Positions 8,063-21,258 of a DNA stretch of 64,000 nt are shown here, piece by piece (within the stretch, counting starts at the first letter, position 1; each line of letters opens with the position of its first letter). Under the pieces are notes generated by a model. That model saw nothing but the letters and a program-made list of their open reading frames with translations. It did not search any database and was not told the origin of the DNA. Source of the stretch: Kutzneria buriramensis (lineage in GTDB: Bacteria > Actinomycetota > Actinomycetes > Mycobacteriales > Pseudonocardiaceae); assembly GCF_003387475.1 (NCBI RefSeq), contig NZ_QUNO01000006.1:434001-498000 (forward strand), read 5' to 3'. A program made the translations under genes and the position numbers.

Positions 8063-9471
8063 AACCCCGGTGGCCGCTGGTCGGCCCAGGGACGCGCCTG
8101 CTCGATCTGGGACGAAAGGGACAGCAGCGTGCACTCGTCGTGCGGGCGGCCGACCAGCTGCACGGCCAGCGGCAGGCCGTCGGCGGTGAAGCCGGCGGGC
8201 ACGGACGCGGCGGGGTTGCCGGCAATGTTCCACTGCGGCAGGAACGCCGTGTACCGGTTGGCGGCGAGAAGCGCGGTGAGGGTGGAGCGGCCCTGCCACT
8301 CGCCGACCCTGATCGGCGGCCGGTTCAAGGTCGGCGTGAGCAGCACGTCAACGTCGGCGAAGATCTGGTTGGCGACCTGCGAGAACTTCTCCCCGAACCG
8401 CCGCGACCGCACGACCAGCCAGCGCGGCACCGCCCGCCCCATGGCCGCGACCTGGCGGGTGCGGCGCTCGATCGCCTGCGGGCGGTCCAGGCCGGCGACG
8501 CCCTCGGCGGCGCTGGACAGGTAACGCGGGGCGAGCGCGAGCTGCGTGGTGGGGTCGAGCAGCTTCGGATCGCGCTCGATGACCTCGTGACCGAGCCCCC
8601 GCAGCAGCTCCGCCATCCCCAGCACCGCGTCCCGTACGCGCTGATCGACCGGCGCACCGGCCACCCACGGTTTGAGCGACACCGCCACGCGCAGCTTGCC
8701 GGGCGGCGTGGCGGCGGCCTCGACGAAGCTGGTGCGCGGCGGGATCGCGGCGACGGGGTCGCTGGGCAGCGAGCCACGGATCTGGTCGGCGACCAGCGCC
8801 CAGTCCCGAACGTGTCGGCTCAGCGGCCCGGCCACCACCATGCCGGTCCACAGCTCGCCGGACGGATGCAGCGACACCCGCCCACGCTGCGGCTTGAGGC
8901 CGAAGATGCCGGTGGACGCGGCCGGAATGCGGATCGACCCCGCGCCGTCGGAGCCGATCGCCGCCCCGGCCAGGCCCGCGCACACCGCGCTGGCCGAGCC
9001 GCCGCTGGAGCCGCCGGAGGTGTGCTCGGGCGACCACGGGTTGCGGGTCGCGCCGGCGAACGCCGACTCCGTGTACGGCCACAGCCCCAGCTCGGGCATG
9101 CGGGTGCGGCCGACGATGACCGCGCCGGCGGCGCGCAGCCGCCGCACCACCTCCGAGTCGGACGGCTCGGACCGGTCCATGGCGGCGGTGCCGGTGGTGG
9201 TGGGCAGGCCGGCGATCGCCAGGTCCTCCTTCACGGCGATCGGCACGCCCAGCAGCGGCGCGTCCTCGCCGCGGGCCCGGCGCTCGTCGGCGGCGGCCGC
9301 GTGCTCCAGGGCCTGCTCGGCGAACACCAGTCGGTAGGCGTTGAGCTCACGGTCGTGCTGGTCGATGCGCCGAAGCGTGGCGTCGACCAGTTCCCGTGAC
9401 GACAACTCGCCGGCGCGCAGCAGGTCGGCCTGGGCGGCGGCGCCGGCGAAACACGCGTCGGCGAGGTCCAT
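8059..9471 (-). CDS. Amidase signature family hydrolase
   Basis: A 470-aa amidase with a full Ser-cisSer-Lys triad: Lys81 (IAVKEDLAIAG), Ser155 in the glycine/serine-rich TSGGSSGGSASAV, and nucleophile Ser179 in GSDGAGSIRIPA. Such enzymes hydrolyse small amides; GatA-type use is unlikely as no gatB or gatC is present. The ATG at 9471 was chosen over an upstream in-frame start at 9534 because TAGGGT lies 7 nt before it and the family begins here (MDLADACFAGAAAQADLL). The substrate is unknown. Confidence 0.9.
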   Translation of the reverse strand: MDLADACFAGAAAQADLLRAGELSSRELVDATLRRIDQHDRELNAYRLVFAEQALEHAAAADERRARGEDAPLLGVPIAVKEDLAIAGLPTTTGTAAMDRSEPSDSEVVRRLRAAGAVIVGRTRMPELGLWPYTESAFAGATRNPWSPEHTSGGSSGGSASAVCAGLAGAAIGSDGAGSIRIPAASTGIFGLKPQRGRVSLHPSGELWTGMVVAGPLSRHVRDWALVADQIRGSLPSDPVAAIPPRTSFVEAAATPPGKLRVAVSLKPWVAGAPVDQRVRDAVLGMAELLRGLGHEVIERDPKLLDPTTQLALAPRYLSSAAEGVAGLDRPQAIERRTRQVAAMGRAVPRWLVVRSRRFGEKFSQVANQIFADVDVLLTPTLNRPPIRVGEWQGRSTLTALLAANRYTAFLPQWNIAGNPAASVPAGFTADGLPLAVQLVGRPHDECTLLSLSSQIEQARPWADQRPPGF

Positions 9472-9494
9472 GCCCCCGACCCTAGGGCGGATTT

Positions 9495-9878
9495 CTACAT
9501 CCGGGCAGGGCGTCCCCACCCGCCGCGGTGCCACGGCCCGAACCGGAACGCGAGGAAGGCCAGCGGAATCAGCGGGAAGAAGAAGCCGTGCGTGATCACG
9601 ATCACGGTGGCGAGCACGGCCAGCACGACGAGCACGCGGGGGCCGAAGCCGGGGCCGCGCCGCCAGCCGCGTTCACGGCGGGGCGGCGTCGGATCGGGTT
9701 CGGGTCCGGGCAGGTCGGCGGTCAGCGGGGTCAGGTCGTCGAGGTACTTGGCGGCGTAGGCGGTGGCGATGCGTTCCTCGGCCTCGGGCAGGGTCAGCAG
9801 GCCGAGTCCGACGGCGGCGTTGAGCCGCTCGACGACCTGCTCCCGGTCCTGGTCGGACGCTCTCATCTGGGTGGTCAT
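9495..9878 (-). CDS. DUF1707 (SHOCT-like) membrane protein
   Basis: A 127-aa protein. Residues 5-55 (MRASDQDREQVVERLNAAVGLGLLTLPEAEERIATAYAAKYLDDLTPLTADLP) are a textbook DUF1707 domain, followed by a proline/arginine-rich linker and two hydrophobic segments near the C-terminus (VLVVLAVLATVIVITHGF and PLIPLAFLAFRF). DUF1707 proteins are abundant in actinobacteria and of unknown function, probably membrane-linked adaptors. ATG at 9866 is an alternative start. It is divergent from the SDR gene. Confidence 0.85.
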   Translation of the reverse strand: MTTQMRASDQDREQVVERLNAAVGLGLLTLPEAEERIATAYAAKYLDDLTPLTADLPGPEPDPTPPRRERGWRRGPGFGPRVLVVLAVLATVIVITHGFFFPLIPLAFLAFRFGPWHRGGWGRPARM

Positions 9879-9969
9879 GTCACCCATGCTCCGCGCGCCG
9901 ATCTGGGCCGACGTCGGTCGGAAAGCGGCTTGTCGGCGTACGTCGGCAGGCGTACGCCATGATCGGGGC

Positions 9970-10707
9970 ATGACTCTGGAGGGAAGGGCCGCGCTGGTGA
10001 CGGGCGCGGGGCGGGGGATCGGTCGCGCGCTGGCGGTCGGGTTGGGGGAGCTGGGCGCCAACCTGGTGCTGGTGGCCCGGTCGAAGGACGAGCTGGACGA
10101 GACGGCGGCGCTGGTGGCCACCTCGGCCAAGGTGATCACCGCCGACCTGGGGGACCTCGCGCAGGTCGCGGCCGTCGCCGAGCAGGCCGGGGCGGTGGAC
10201 GTGCTGATCAACAACGCGGCGGTGCCGTGGCCGGCGGGCCCGACGGCGAACGTCGATCCGGCGGCGTACGCGGCGGCGATCGCGGTGAACGTGACCGGCG
10301 TCGTGGCACTGACCATCGGCGTGCTCCCGGGCATGCTGGCGCGCGGCTGGGGCCGGATCGTGAACCTGTCCAGCGGCGTCACGCAGGTGCCGAAGTTCAT
10401 GATCGGCGGCAACGCGTACACCACGACCAAGATCGCGGTCGAGGGGCACAGCCGCAACCTCGCGGCCGAACTGGACGGCACGGGCGTGACGGTGAACATC
10501 TATCAGCCGGGCACCGTCGACACGTCGATGCAGACCTGGGTACGAGAGGAGGGCAGCGACCACATGAGCTCGGCGACCAAGGCGTACTTCACCGACGCGC
10601 ACGAACGCGGCGCGCTGCTCACCCCGGAGTTCAGCGCGGGGCGGCTGATCGAGCGGCTGGCCGGCGACGACACAGGGCAGACCTGGTTCGCGGTCGACCC
10701 GAAGTGA
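9970..10707 (+). CDS. Short-chain dehydrogenase/reductase (SDR)
   Basis: A 245-aa classical SDR: cofactor loop TGAGRGIG (11-18), NNAA (81-84), catalytic Ser134/135 in VNLSSGVT, and Tyr150-x3-Lys154 in NAYTTTKIAVEG. The motif spacing and the basic residues after beta 2 (ARSKDE) suggest NADP(H). The substrate is unknown. A weak GGGG ribosome site precedes the ATG. The 91-bp divergent gap contains the palindrome GGCGTACGCC just upstream. A TetR gene follows. Confidence 0.9.
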   Translation: MTLEGRAALVTGAGRGIGRALAVGLGELGANLVLVARSKDELDETAALVATSAKVITADLGDLAQVAAVAEQAGAVDVLINNAAVPWPAGPTANVDPAAYAAAIAVNVTGVVALTIGVLPGMLARGWGRIVNLSSGVTQVPKFMIGGNAYTTTKIAVEGHSRNLAAELDGTGVTVNIYQPGTVDTSMQTWVREEGSDHMSSATKAYFTDAHERGALLTPEFSAGRLIERLAGDDTGQTWFAVDPK

Positions 10708-10760
10708 TCTAGTGATGTGATCGACATTGCTGCTGGCCTGCGGCGCGTCGCCACCACCAC

Positions 10761-10778
10761 AGCCGTGGTACCACAGCT
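10761..10778. promoter_or_regulatory. Near-perfect 18-bp palindrome before the TetR gene (candidate operator)
   Basis: AGCCGTGGTACCACAGCT is a dyad with one mismatched pair and a perfect GTGGTACCAC core. It abuts the TAGGGT -10 box (10778-10783) that lies 6 nt before the GTG of the TetR gene, the usual site for autorepression. Confidence 0.55.
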
Positions 10779-10789
10779 AGGGTGATCAT

Positions 10790-11425
10790 GTGGTTGATCG
10801 ACGTCCGGGGTCCCGGCGGGCGCTGCTGGGCGATGCCGCCATCGCCATCCTCGCGCGGGAGGGCGGCCGTGGGCTGACCCACCGCGCGGTGGACCGCGAG
10901 GCGGGCGTACCGCAGGGCACCACCAAGAACTACTTCCCGACCAGGGAGTCGCTGCTGGAGGCGGCGGCCGCGCGGATGGCCGACGAGCACCGCGCGGCCG
11001 TCGAGCGGCTGCACAGCACGACGCCCTCGCAGGTCTCGCCCAGCCAGCTCGGCGAGCTGTACCCGGCGCTGCTCAACCGGGCGGTCAACGGCGACCCGAC
11101 GCAGCTGCTGGCGATGGCCGAGCTGTACCTGGAGGCGGTGCGGCGGCCGGGGGTGCGCACGGCGCTGGGGGAAATGGCGATCGCCAATGCGGAGTCGGCG
11201 GTGGCCCTGCACCGGGTCGCCGGGCTCGACAGCACCACCCGCGATGTCGGCGTGCTCGACGCCTATCTGTTGGGAATCTCGTTGTCATTGCTGGCACTGC
11301 CGGCCGACGCGCTGCGCCGGATCGGACTCGACGACCCCTATTCACTGGGCCTCGGCGTGTTCGCGGCGGCCGTGCCGCAGACCTCCGAGCGCGATAGCGG
11401 GCACGTCGAGCAGGAATGCTCCTAA
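10790..11425 (+). CDS. TetR family transcriptional regulator
   Basis: A 211-aa regulator with an N-terminal TetR helix-turn-helix (ALLGDAAIAILAREGGRGLTHRAVDREAGVPQGTTKNYFPTRESLLEAA, residues 10-58) and a helical ligand domain. A palindromic operator candidate sits on its promoter. Start: GTG preceded by TAGGGT at 6 nt, so probably leaderless. The neighbouring SDR gene ends 82 bp upstream and is a possible target (inference). Confidence 0.88.
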   Translation: MVDRRPGSRRALLGDAAIAILAREGGRGLTHRAVDREAGVPQGTTKNYFPTRESLLEAAAARMADEHRAAVERLHSTTPSQVSPSQLGELYPALLNRAVNGDPTQLLAMAELYLEAVRRPGVRTALGEMAIANAESAVALHRVAGLDSTTRDVGVLDAYLLGISLSLLALPADALRRIGLDDPYSLGLGVFAAAVPQTSERDSGHVEQECS

Positions 11426-11484
11426 ACGCGTTTCACCCACCTGGACGAATTGTTTTCGCGCATTCCTGTGTCATCCTGACGTTT

Positions 11485-11772
11485 GTGCGTGACCCGCAGG
11501 TGAGCACGTCCGTGCTGGTGGACGTGGTGTACGTGCTGGGCGGCGACCTGGTTATCCCCACCGCCGGCCAGCCGGTGTGCGATGCCGAGACCGCGGAGCG
11601 ACTGCTCGCCGCGGCGGCCCTGATGGGCATTGCCCGTCAGATTATGCATGAAATCGTGGTGGCCAACGGACTACCGATCGACCAGGCCCGACTACTGGCC
11701 GCGGAGGCGGCCCGGGCCGCCGGGTGGATTTCCGGTGACGGCGACGGAACGGAATGGTTGCGCGCCGGCTGA
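11485..11772 (+). CDS. Small hypothetical protein
   Basis: A 95-aa acidic, helical protein (VRDPQVSTSVLVDVVYVLGGD... ending GDGTEWLRAG) with good third-position G/C bias. I recognise no domain. It may begin at GTG 11485 or at GTG 11500; neither has a clear ribosome site. It converges with the sucrase/ferredoxin-like gene, the two stops being adjacent. Confidence 0.5.
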   Translation: MRDPQVSTSVLVDVVYVLGGDLVIPTAGQPVCDAETAERLLAAAALMGIARQIMHEIVVANGLPIDQARLLAAEAARAAGWISGDGDGTEWLRAG

Positions 11773-12657
11773 TCAGCGGGTGCGAATCACGGTGTCGGCG
11801 ACAAAGGCGCTCGGCACCGATGGAGTCTTGCCACAACTGGTCGGCCGCGCCGGCGGAAGCGGATGTTCCGTCACGGTGACGGCCCATTCCCGGCCGTCGG
11901 AATGCGTGACGACCGTGCCGCCGGGGGATACCGACAACGACTCGGGATCGTGGTCGCCGATCTGTTCCCGTACCGCCAGCTCGGCCACCTGTCCCGGCCC
12001 TGACCAGCAGGAACGCCCCCGGTTGCCGGCGAGCAGGACATCGCCGGAATCGAGCAGCCGCTGCCCGTCCGCAACGGAAACGCGGCCGTGGAGATAACCG
12101 GTGGGCAGCAGCACCGTGGTCGGCGCGAATCGGTGCCCGCCGGTGTGTGTGGCCTCCCACACCCGGCCCGGGTTGGCAGCGGCCAGCGAACCGGCGAGCG
12201 GACGGCCCTGCACGGCGCAGCACACGTCGCGGCGGCCGTTGGTGCACACCAGCAACACCGGGTCCGCGATGCGGGTGCCCAGGCCCACGTGCAGGCCCGC
12301 GCCGGCGGCCGCGAAGTCGAGGTCCAGCAGCTGCTTGGGATCGGTCAGCACGGTCGACTCCAGCCAGCACGCCCCCGGCCGCGTGGACGCGAGGTAGACC
12401 TGGCGGGGCTGCGCGTGGTGGTGATCGGCATGCACACCGGGGCGGCGGATCAACACGATCCGCACACCGCTGCCCTCGGACCGCGCGGACAGCTCCGTGG
12501 CCAGGCCACGGTCGAGATGGCTGTCGAGCAGGGCGTCGGAACCCCACGGGCCAGGTTGCTCTACGCACAGCCAGGCGGACGCGACTGACGCAGTGCCGGC
12601 GGGTGGCTCGGCCAGCGCGGCGGACAGTGCCGAGCAGCTGCCGGACGTGTCATGCAC
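11773..12657 (-). CDS. Sucrase/ferredoxin-like family protein (thioredoxin-fold Fe-S)
   Basis: A 294-aa protein matching the sucrase/ferredoxin-like family: an N-terminal CSALS segment, the central VCTNGRRDVCCAVQGRPLA (about 137-155) and WEATHTGGHRFAPT, which form a [2Fe-2S] thioredoxin-like ferredoxin fold. Despite the name there is no evidence for sucrose cleavage; a redox role is more likely. The GTG start is supported by TAGGGT 7 nt upstream, and that -10 box includes the stop codon of the class V aminotransferase gene, so this gene has its own leaderless promoter inside an apparent operon. Confidence 0.85.
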   Translation of the reverse strand: MHDTSGSCSALSAALAEPPAGTASVASAWLCVEQPGPWGSDALLDSHLDRGLATELSARSEGSGVRIVLIRRPGVHADHHHAQPRQVYLASTRPGACWLESTVLTDPKQLLDLDFAAAGAGLHVGLGTRIADPVLLVCTNGRRDVCCAVQGRPLAGSLAAANPGRVWEATHTGGHRFAPTTVLLPTGYLHGRVSVADGQRLLDSGDVLLAGNRGRSCWSGPGQVAELAVREQIGDHDPESLSVSPGGTVVTHSDGREWAVTVTEHPLPPARPTSCGKTPSVPSAFVADTVIRTR

Positions 12658-12667
12658 CCACGCAACC

Positions 12668-13863
<1,196 letters not shown>

Positions 13864-13867
<4 letters not shown>

Positions 13868-14310
13868 GCCTCGACACTAGGCGGCCAGGGGCCGTGAGTG
13901 ATCCGCCGCGGCGACGACGGTTCGCGCCAGTCGAACTCGGTGACGAGGTCGTCGGTGTCGTGCACGTACAGGACGTCGCCGTGCAGGGCGATGTCCTCGA
14001 TGATCTCGCCGGGGATCTGCCGCACCCGCTCGGTGGCGTGCAGGCGCAGCCGCCCGTCGACGACCTCGATGACGCACAGCACGTGCGGGTCGTCGCCGAT
14101 GTCGGCGGCGAAGGCAACCGCGTCGCCGTCGTGGGCGAAGAACACGCCCTCGGCCCAGTCCGGCAGCGGGCCCTCGCCGAACCGCACCGGCAGCTCGTCG
14201 ATGCTGTCCAGCACCGTCCCGGTGACCGCGTCGCGCAGCTGGATCCGCGCCGGCTCGGTCAGCCCGACCAGCAGGAAGCCGGCCACCGACGTCTCCCACT
14301 CGATGTGCAC
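13864..14310 (-). CDS. Hypothetical protein, beta-rich
   Basis: A 148-aa acidic protein with alternating beta-strand pattern (MHIEWETSVAGFLLVGL, DGDAVAFAADIG, EIIEDIALHGDVLYVHD), perhaps part of a beta-propeller-like fold. No known domain is recognised. It starts the two-gene unit with the class V aminotransferase (GTGA overlap). TAGGGT lies 6 nt before its GTG start and overlaps the -10 of the divergent carboxyltransferase gene. Confidence 0.7.
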
Positions 14311-14316
14311 GCGGCG

Positions 14317-14326
14317 ACCCTAGGCT
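14317..14326. promoter_or_regulatory. Bidirectional promoter core with two overlapping -10 boxes
   Basis: ACCCTAGGCT holds TAGGGT on the minus strand (14317-14322) and TAGGCT on the plus strand (14321-14326), sharing TA at 14321-14322. The minus-strand start codon is 6 nt and the plus-strand ATG 7 nt away, so both transcripts would be leaderless. Confidence 0.6.
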
Positions 14327-14333
14327 GACGGCC

Positions 14334-15880
14334 ATGATCGAGGACTGGTCGGACGAGGTAGCCGAGATCCAGCGCCGTCGCTCGCACGCCGAAGGCCTCG
14401 GCGGGCCTGACAAGGTCGCCCGCCAGCACGCCACCGGGCGGCTGACCGTCCGCGAACGCATCGACGCCCTGGCCGACGCCGGCAGCTTCGCCGAGATCGG
14501 GGCGCTGGCCGGCTTCGCCAACGCCGACGGAACCGTCACCCCGGCGAACTTCGTCGCCGGCACCGCGCGCATCGAGGGCCGCAAGGTCGTGCTCGGCGCC
14601 GACGACTTCACCGGCCGCGGCGGCTCCGGCGACGCCGCCATCCACGCCAAGCAGGTGTACTCCGAGCAGCTGGCCGGCCAGTTCCGGCTGCCGCTGATCC
14701 GGCTGCTCGACGGGGCCAGCGGCGGCGGCAGCGTGAAGATGATCGAGGAGGCCGGCTACAGCTACGTGCCGGTCAACCCGGGGTGGGACCACGTCGTGGC
14801 CAACCTGTCCACGGTGCCGGTCGTGTCGGCCTGCCTGGGGCCCGTGGTGGGACTGGGGGCGGCGCGCGCGGTGATGTCGCACCTGTGCGTGTTCGTGGAG
14901 GGCGTGGCGCAGCTGTTCGTCGCCGGGCCGCCGGTGGTCAAAGGCGGCGTCGGCGAGGACGTCGACAAGGAGACCCTCGGCGGCGCCGACGTGCACCGCC
15001 GCAATGGCAACGTCGACCGCTTCGTCGCCACCGAGGCCGAGGCGTTCGACGTGATCCGTCGGTTCCTGTCCTACCTGCCGTCCAGCGTGCACGAGCTGCC
15101 ACCCGTCACGACCAGCGGCGATCCCGTGTCACGCGCCGATGAGTCCCTGCTGTCGGCGATCCCGCGCAGCCCGCGCCGCCCGTACCGGATCGCGCCGATC
15201 CTGGACGCCCTGTTCGACGCCGGCTCCGTGTTCCGCTACGCCGACTACGGCGGCGCGACCGTCACCGCCCTGGCCCGCCTGGACGGCCACCCGGTCGGCG
15301 TCGTCGCCACCGACCCGTACCGCGGCAACACGCTGTCCGCCGCCGGCGCGCTCGCCCTCACCCGGCTGGTCGACCTGTGCGAGACCTTCCACCTGCCGCT
15401 GGTCAGCCTCACCGACCAGGGCGGCATGACCATCGGCACCACCGCCGAACGCGCCGGCACCCTGCGCACCGGCGCCCGCGCCATCAGCGCCGTCTACCAG
15501 GCCCGCGTGCCGCAGGCCGAGCTCATCCTGCGCCGCGTGTACGGCGTCGGCGGCGCTGCCATCGTCAACCGCCACACCGGCGGCCGCAGCTGGGCCTGGC
15601 CCTCCGGCGACTGGGGCTCCCTGCCGGCCAAGGGCGGCATCGAGGCCGCCTACCGCGCCGAACTCGCCCGCTCCACCGACCCCGAGGCCGACCTGGAGAT
15701 CATCCAGGGTCGCCTGGCCCCCCTGACCAACCCGTTCCGCACCGCCGAGCACTTCGGCGTGCAGGACATCATCGACCCCCCGCGAGAGCCGCGCCCTGCT
15801 CTGCGAGTGGGCGCGCGACGCCTACCGGCTACTGCCCGCGCTCGCGGGACCACCCAGCTGGGGAACGCGGCCCTAGTGGC

Positions 15881-15884
<4 letters not shown>
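14334..15884 (+). CDS. Acyl-CoA carboxylase beta subunit (carboxyltransferase), apparent 3' frameshift
   Basis: A biotin-dependent carboxyltransferase (acetyl/propionyl-CoA carboxylase beta type), about 514 aa. N-terminal half: GRLTVRERIDALADAGSFAEIG, DFTGRGGSGD, LLDGASGGGS; C-terminal half: PYRGNTLSAAGALALTRLVDLC, LTDQGGM, and VYGVGGAAIVNRH. After DIIDP the reading frame leaves the family pattern. Removing one C from the run of six at 15776-15781 restores DPRESRALLCEWARDAYRLLPALAG and a TAG at 15874-15876, four bases before the next gene, exactly as homologues end. As written, the protein has a wrong 34-residue tail ending at 15884. This is a sequencing error or a recent mutation. TAGGCT lies 7 nt before the ATG. 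Confidence 0.88.
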
Positions 15885-18958
<3,074 letters not shown>

Positions 18959-18961
18959 CCG

Positions 18962-20398
18962 TCACTGCGACAGCGTGGTGCAGGTGAGCTTGGGCTGCGG
19001 CGGGGACGTGCCCGGAGTGCCGGCCACCAGGCCGAAGCTGGTGGAGGTGTTGCCGGCCAGCACCGCGTTCCACGACGCGTTGCGCACCACCAGCACCGAC
19101 CCCTGCTGCGAGAACGTGCCGTTCCACAGGCTCGTCACCCGCTGACCGCCCGGCAGCCGCCAGCTCACCTGCCACCCCGTCAGCTGCGACCCGGTCAGAT
19201 TGGTGATCGTCACCGCCGCCTGGTAACCGGTCGACCAGCTGTTCATCACGTCGTAGTGCGCCGAACACGCCCCCGACGACGACACCGGATCGGCTGCGTC
19301 CGAGGATGTCGTCGGGGCAGGCGTCGCCACCGAGGACGTCGACGGCTTCATCGTCGGCGGCGCGGCCGACGCCACGGGATGCACCATCCCGAACTGCTGC
19401 GCCACCACCAGCCCCACGGCGACCACCGCGGCGGTCACCGGCACCGCCAACCCCAGCCACCGACCCACCGGCGAACCCCGCCGCTGCGCCGGCACCGGCA
19501 CCGGCTCCGCCAGCGCCGGCATCTGCCGCGTGCCCGTGGTCGCCTGCTGAGGCAACGAAGCAGGCAGAGGGGACGAACCGGCCAGCACCATCTCGAACCG
19601 GTCCGCCACCTCCGCCATCGTCGGACGCGTCTCCGGATCACGCCGCAACATCTCCACCAGCAGGTCCGCCACGGCGCCGGCCCGCTTGGGCGGCGTGATC
19701 TCCCCGTAGGCGACCTGATGGAGCAGCGCGATCGTGTTCTGGTCCATCCCGTGCGGCGGCTTGCCCTCGAAAGCCGCGTACAGGGTCGAACCCAGCGAGA
19801 ACACGTCCGACCGCGGGCTGCTGTCCGAACCGGTGGCCACCTCCGGAGCAAGGTAGGCCGGGGTGCCCGCGAGGATGCCCGCCGCGGTCACCGCCCCGTC
19901 GTCGGGCGCCCGCGCGATCCCGAAATCAGTGATCTTGGCCGTGCCGTCGTCGGCCAGCAGGATGTTGTCCGGCTTCACGTCCCGGTGCACGATGCCCAGC
20001 TCGTGCGCCGCGGCCAGCGCCGAGGCGACCTGGAAGCCGATCGTCGCCACCTCGGTCGGCTGGAGCACACCATTGGTCTCCACGACGTCGGACAGGCTCC
20101 GCGAGGGCAGGTACTCCATCACCAGGCACGGCCGGCCGTCGTGCTCCACCACGTCGTGCACCGAGATGGCGTTCGGGTGCTGGAGCCGGGCCGTGATCCG
20201 ACCCTCCCGCTGCGCCCGCTTCACCGCCTCCTGCTCGCTGGCGTCGTCGGGGGACAGGCCGCGCAGCACCACCAGCTTGAGCGCGACCACCCGGTCCAGC
20301 CGCTCGTCCCGGGCCCGCCAGACCGCCCCCATGGAGCCGCGTCCGATGCACGACACCAGGCGGTAGCGCCCGTCGATCAACTCACCACTGTCCGGCAC
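18962..20398 (-). CDS. Membrane Ser/Thr protein kinase with external CBM2 module
   Basis: A 478-aa PknB-type kinase. Cytoplasmic kinase domain 11-270: glycine loop GRGSMGAVWRA (19-29), Lys41, HRDVKPDNILL (138-148), DFG (158-160), APE (184-186), all catalytic residues present. One membrane span at about 314-336 leads to a Ser/Thr/Pro linker and an outside domain (378-474) that matches carbohydrate-binding module family 2: paired cysteines, NSWSTGYQAAVTITN, LTGWQVSWRLPGGQ, WNGTF. CBM2 binds cellulose or chitin, so the kinase may sense polysaccharide or cell-wall glycan (inference). The GTG start has AGGAAG upstream. The 3' end is 3 bp from the helicase stop. Confidence 0.9.
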   Translation of the reverse strand: MPDSGELIDGRYRLVSCIGRGSMGAVWRARDERLDRVVALKLVVLRGLSPDDASEQEAVKRAQREGRITARLQHPNAISVHDVVEHDGRPCLVMEYLPSRSLSDVVETNGVLQPTEVATIGFQVASALAAAHELGIVHRDVKPDNILLADDGTAKITDFGIARAPDDGAVTAAGILAGTPAYLAPEVATGSDSSPRSDVFSLGSTLYAAFEGKPPHGMDQNTIALLHQVAYGEITPPKRAGAVADLLVEMLRRDPETRPTMAEVADRFEMVLAGSSPLPASLPQQATTGTRQMPALAEPVPVPAQRRGSPVGRWLGLAVPVTAAVVAVGLVVAQQFGMVHPVASAAPPTMKPSTSSVATPAPTTSSDAADPVSSSGACSAHYDVMNSWSTGYQAAVTITNLTGSQLTGWQVSWRLPGGQRVTSLWNGTFSQQGSVLVVRNASWNAVLAGNTSTSFGLVAGTPGTSPPQPKLTCTTLSQ

Positions 20399-20549
20399 AA
20401 CGCTTCCTACGCGTCAATCGACGAACCGGATCAGTCCGAACCGGTGAACCCATCCCAGGGTTTGAACGTCCTCCCTCACAGGAACCCAGCACGCGCGTCC
20501 GCTAGCATTCGCCCACCCCCGACAACGACTGCGAGACGGCCGACCCCCC

Positions 20550-21206
20550 ATGCCCGAGCACATGACGGTCCACCTCCCAGCACCACTGGCCCTGCTCCGC
20601 CGTGGCGCCCAGCACCTGCTGGAGTCGACCCTGGTCCCGCTTGGCCTGTTCTACATCGTGTTCACCCTCGTCGGCCTCCAGGGCGCGCTGTTCGCCGCCC
20701 TCGGCTGGTCGCTGGCGGCGCTCGCGCGCCGCGTCGTCCTGCGCAAGGAGATCCCCTCGGTGCTGTGGGTGACCACGGCGCTGCTCTGCGTGCGCACGCT
20801 CGTCGGCTACCTCACCGGCAGCGTCTTCCTCTACTTCCTCCAACCGACCGTGCAGAACTTCGCGTTCGCCGCGATCCTGCTGGCCACGCTGCCGCTCAAC
20901 CGGCCGCTGCTGGCCAAGCTGGCCGACGACTTCTGCGCGTTCCCGACCGTGGTCACCGGCCACCCCCACGTGCAGCGGTTCTTCCGTCAGGTCTCGTTCC
21001 TGTGGGCGCTGGTGTTCATCACCAACGGCGTCACCACGCTGTGGGCCCTGGCCAGCGCCACCGTGGGCAACTTCCTGATGGTCAGCACCGCCGGCTCCTA
21101 CAGCATGGTCGCCCTCGGCATCGCCGTGTCCCTGCTGTGGTTCCGTCGCCTGCTGCGGGCCCACGGCATCACGCTCCGCCTGGGCCAGAAGGCCGTCACC
21201 GCCTGA
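20550..21206 (+). CDS. VC0807-like integral membrane protein
   Basis: A 218-aa membrane protein with about five hydrophobic segments (LVPLGLFYIVFTLVGLQGALF, VLWVTTALLCVRTLVGYL, FLWALVFITNGVTTLWAL, GSYSMVALGIAVSLLWF). The pattern fits the VC0807 family of unknown function found in many actinobacteria. Nothing suggests a substrate. ATG at 20562 is an alternative start. A strong terminator follows. Confidence 0.65.
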   Translation: MPEHMTVHLPAPLALLRRGAQHLLESTLVPLGLFYIVFTLVGLQGALFAALGWSLAALARRVVLRKEIPSVLWVTTALLCVRTLVGYLTGSVFLYFLQPTVQNFAFAAILLATLPLNRPLLAKLADDFCAFPTVVTGHPHVQRFFRQVSFLWALVFITNGVTTLWALASATVGNFLMVSTAGSYSMVALGIAVSLLWFRRLLRAHGITLRLGQKAVTA

Positions 21207-21215
21207 CTCTCCCGG

Positions 21216-21253
21216 CGAATCGGGCGTCGTTCTCCGGAACGGCGCCCGATTCG
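21216..21253. terminator. Bidirectional terminator hairpin
   Basis: CGAATCGGGCG (21216-21226) pairs with 21243-21253 and the stem continues inward through TCGTTC/GAACGG with one G-U pair, giving about 17 bp around a 4-nt loop. It lies between the convergent stops of the VC0807-like gene and the GNAT gene. Confidence 0.75.
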
Positions 21254-21258
21254 TGTGT

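Noticed and set aside
5914..9399. A 1161-aa plus-strand frame
   Set aside because: It crosses the RING, aldolase, LysR and amidase genes in wrong frames and has no recognisable domain.
8059..9471. GatA subunit of the amidotransferase
   Set aside because: The amidase signature fits, but there is no gatB or gatC beside it and the N- and C-termini fit stand-alone amidases better.
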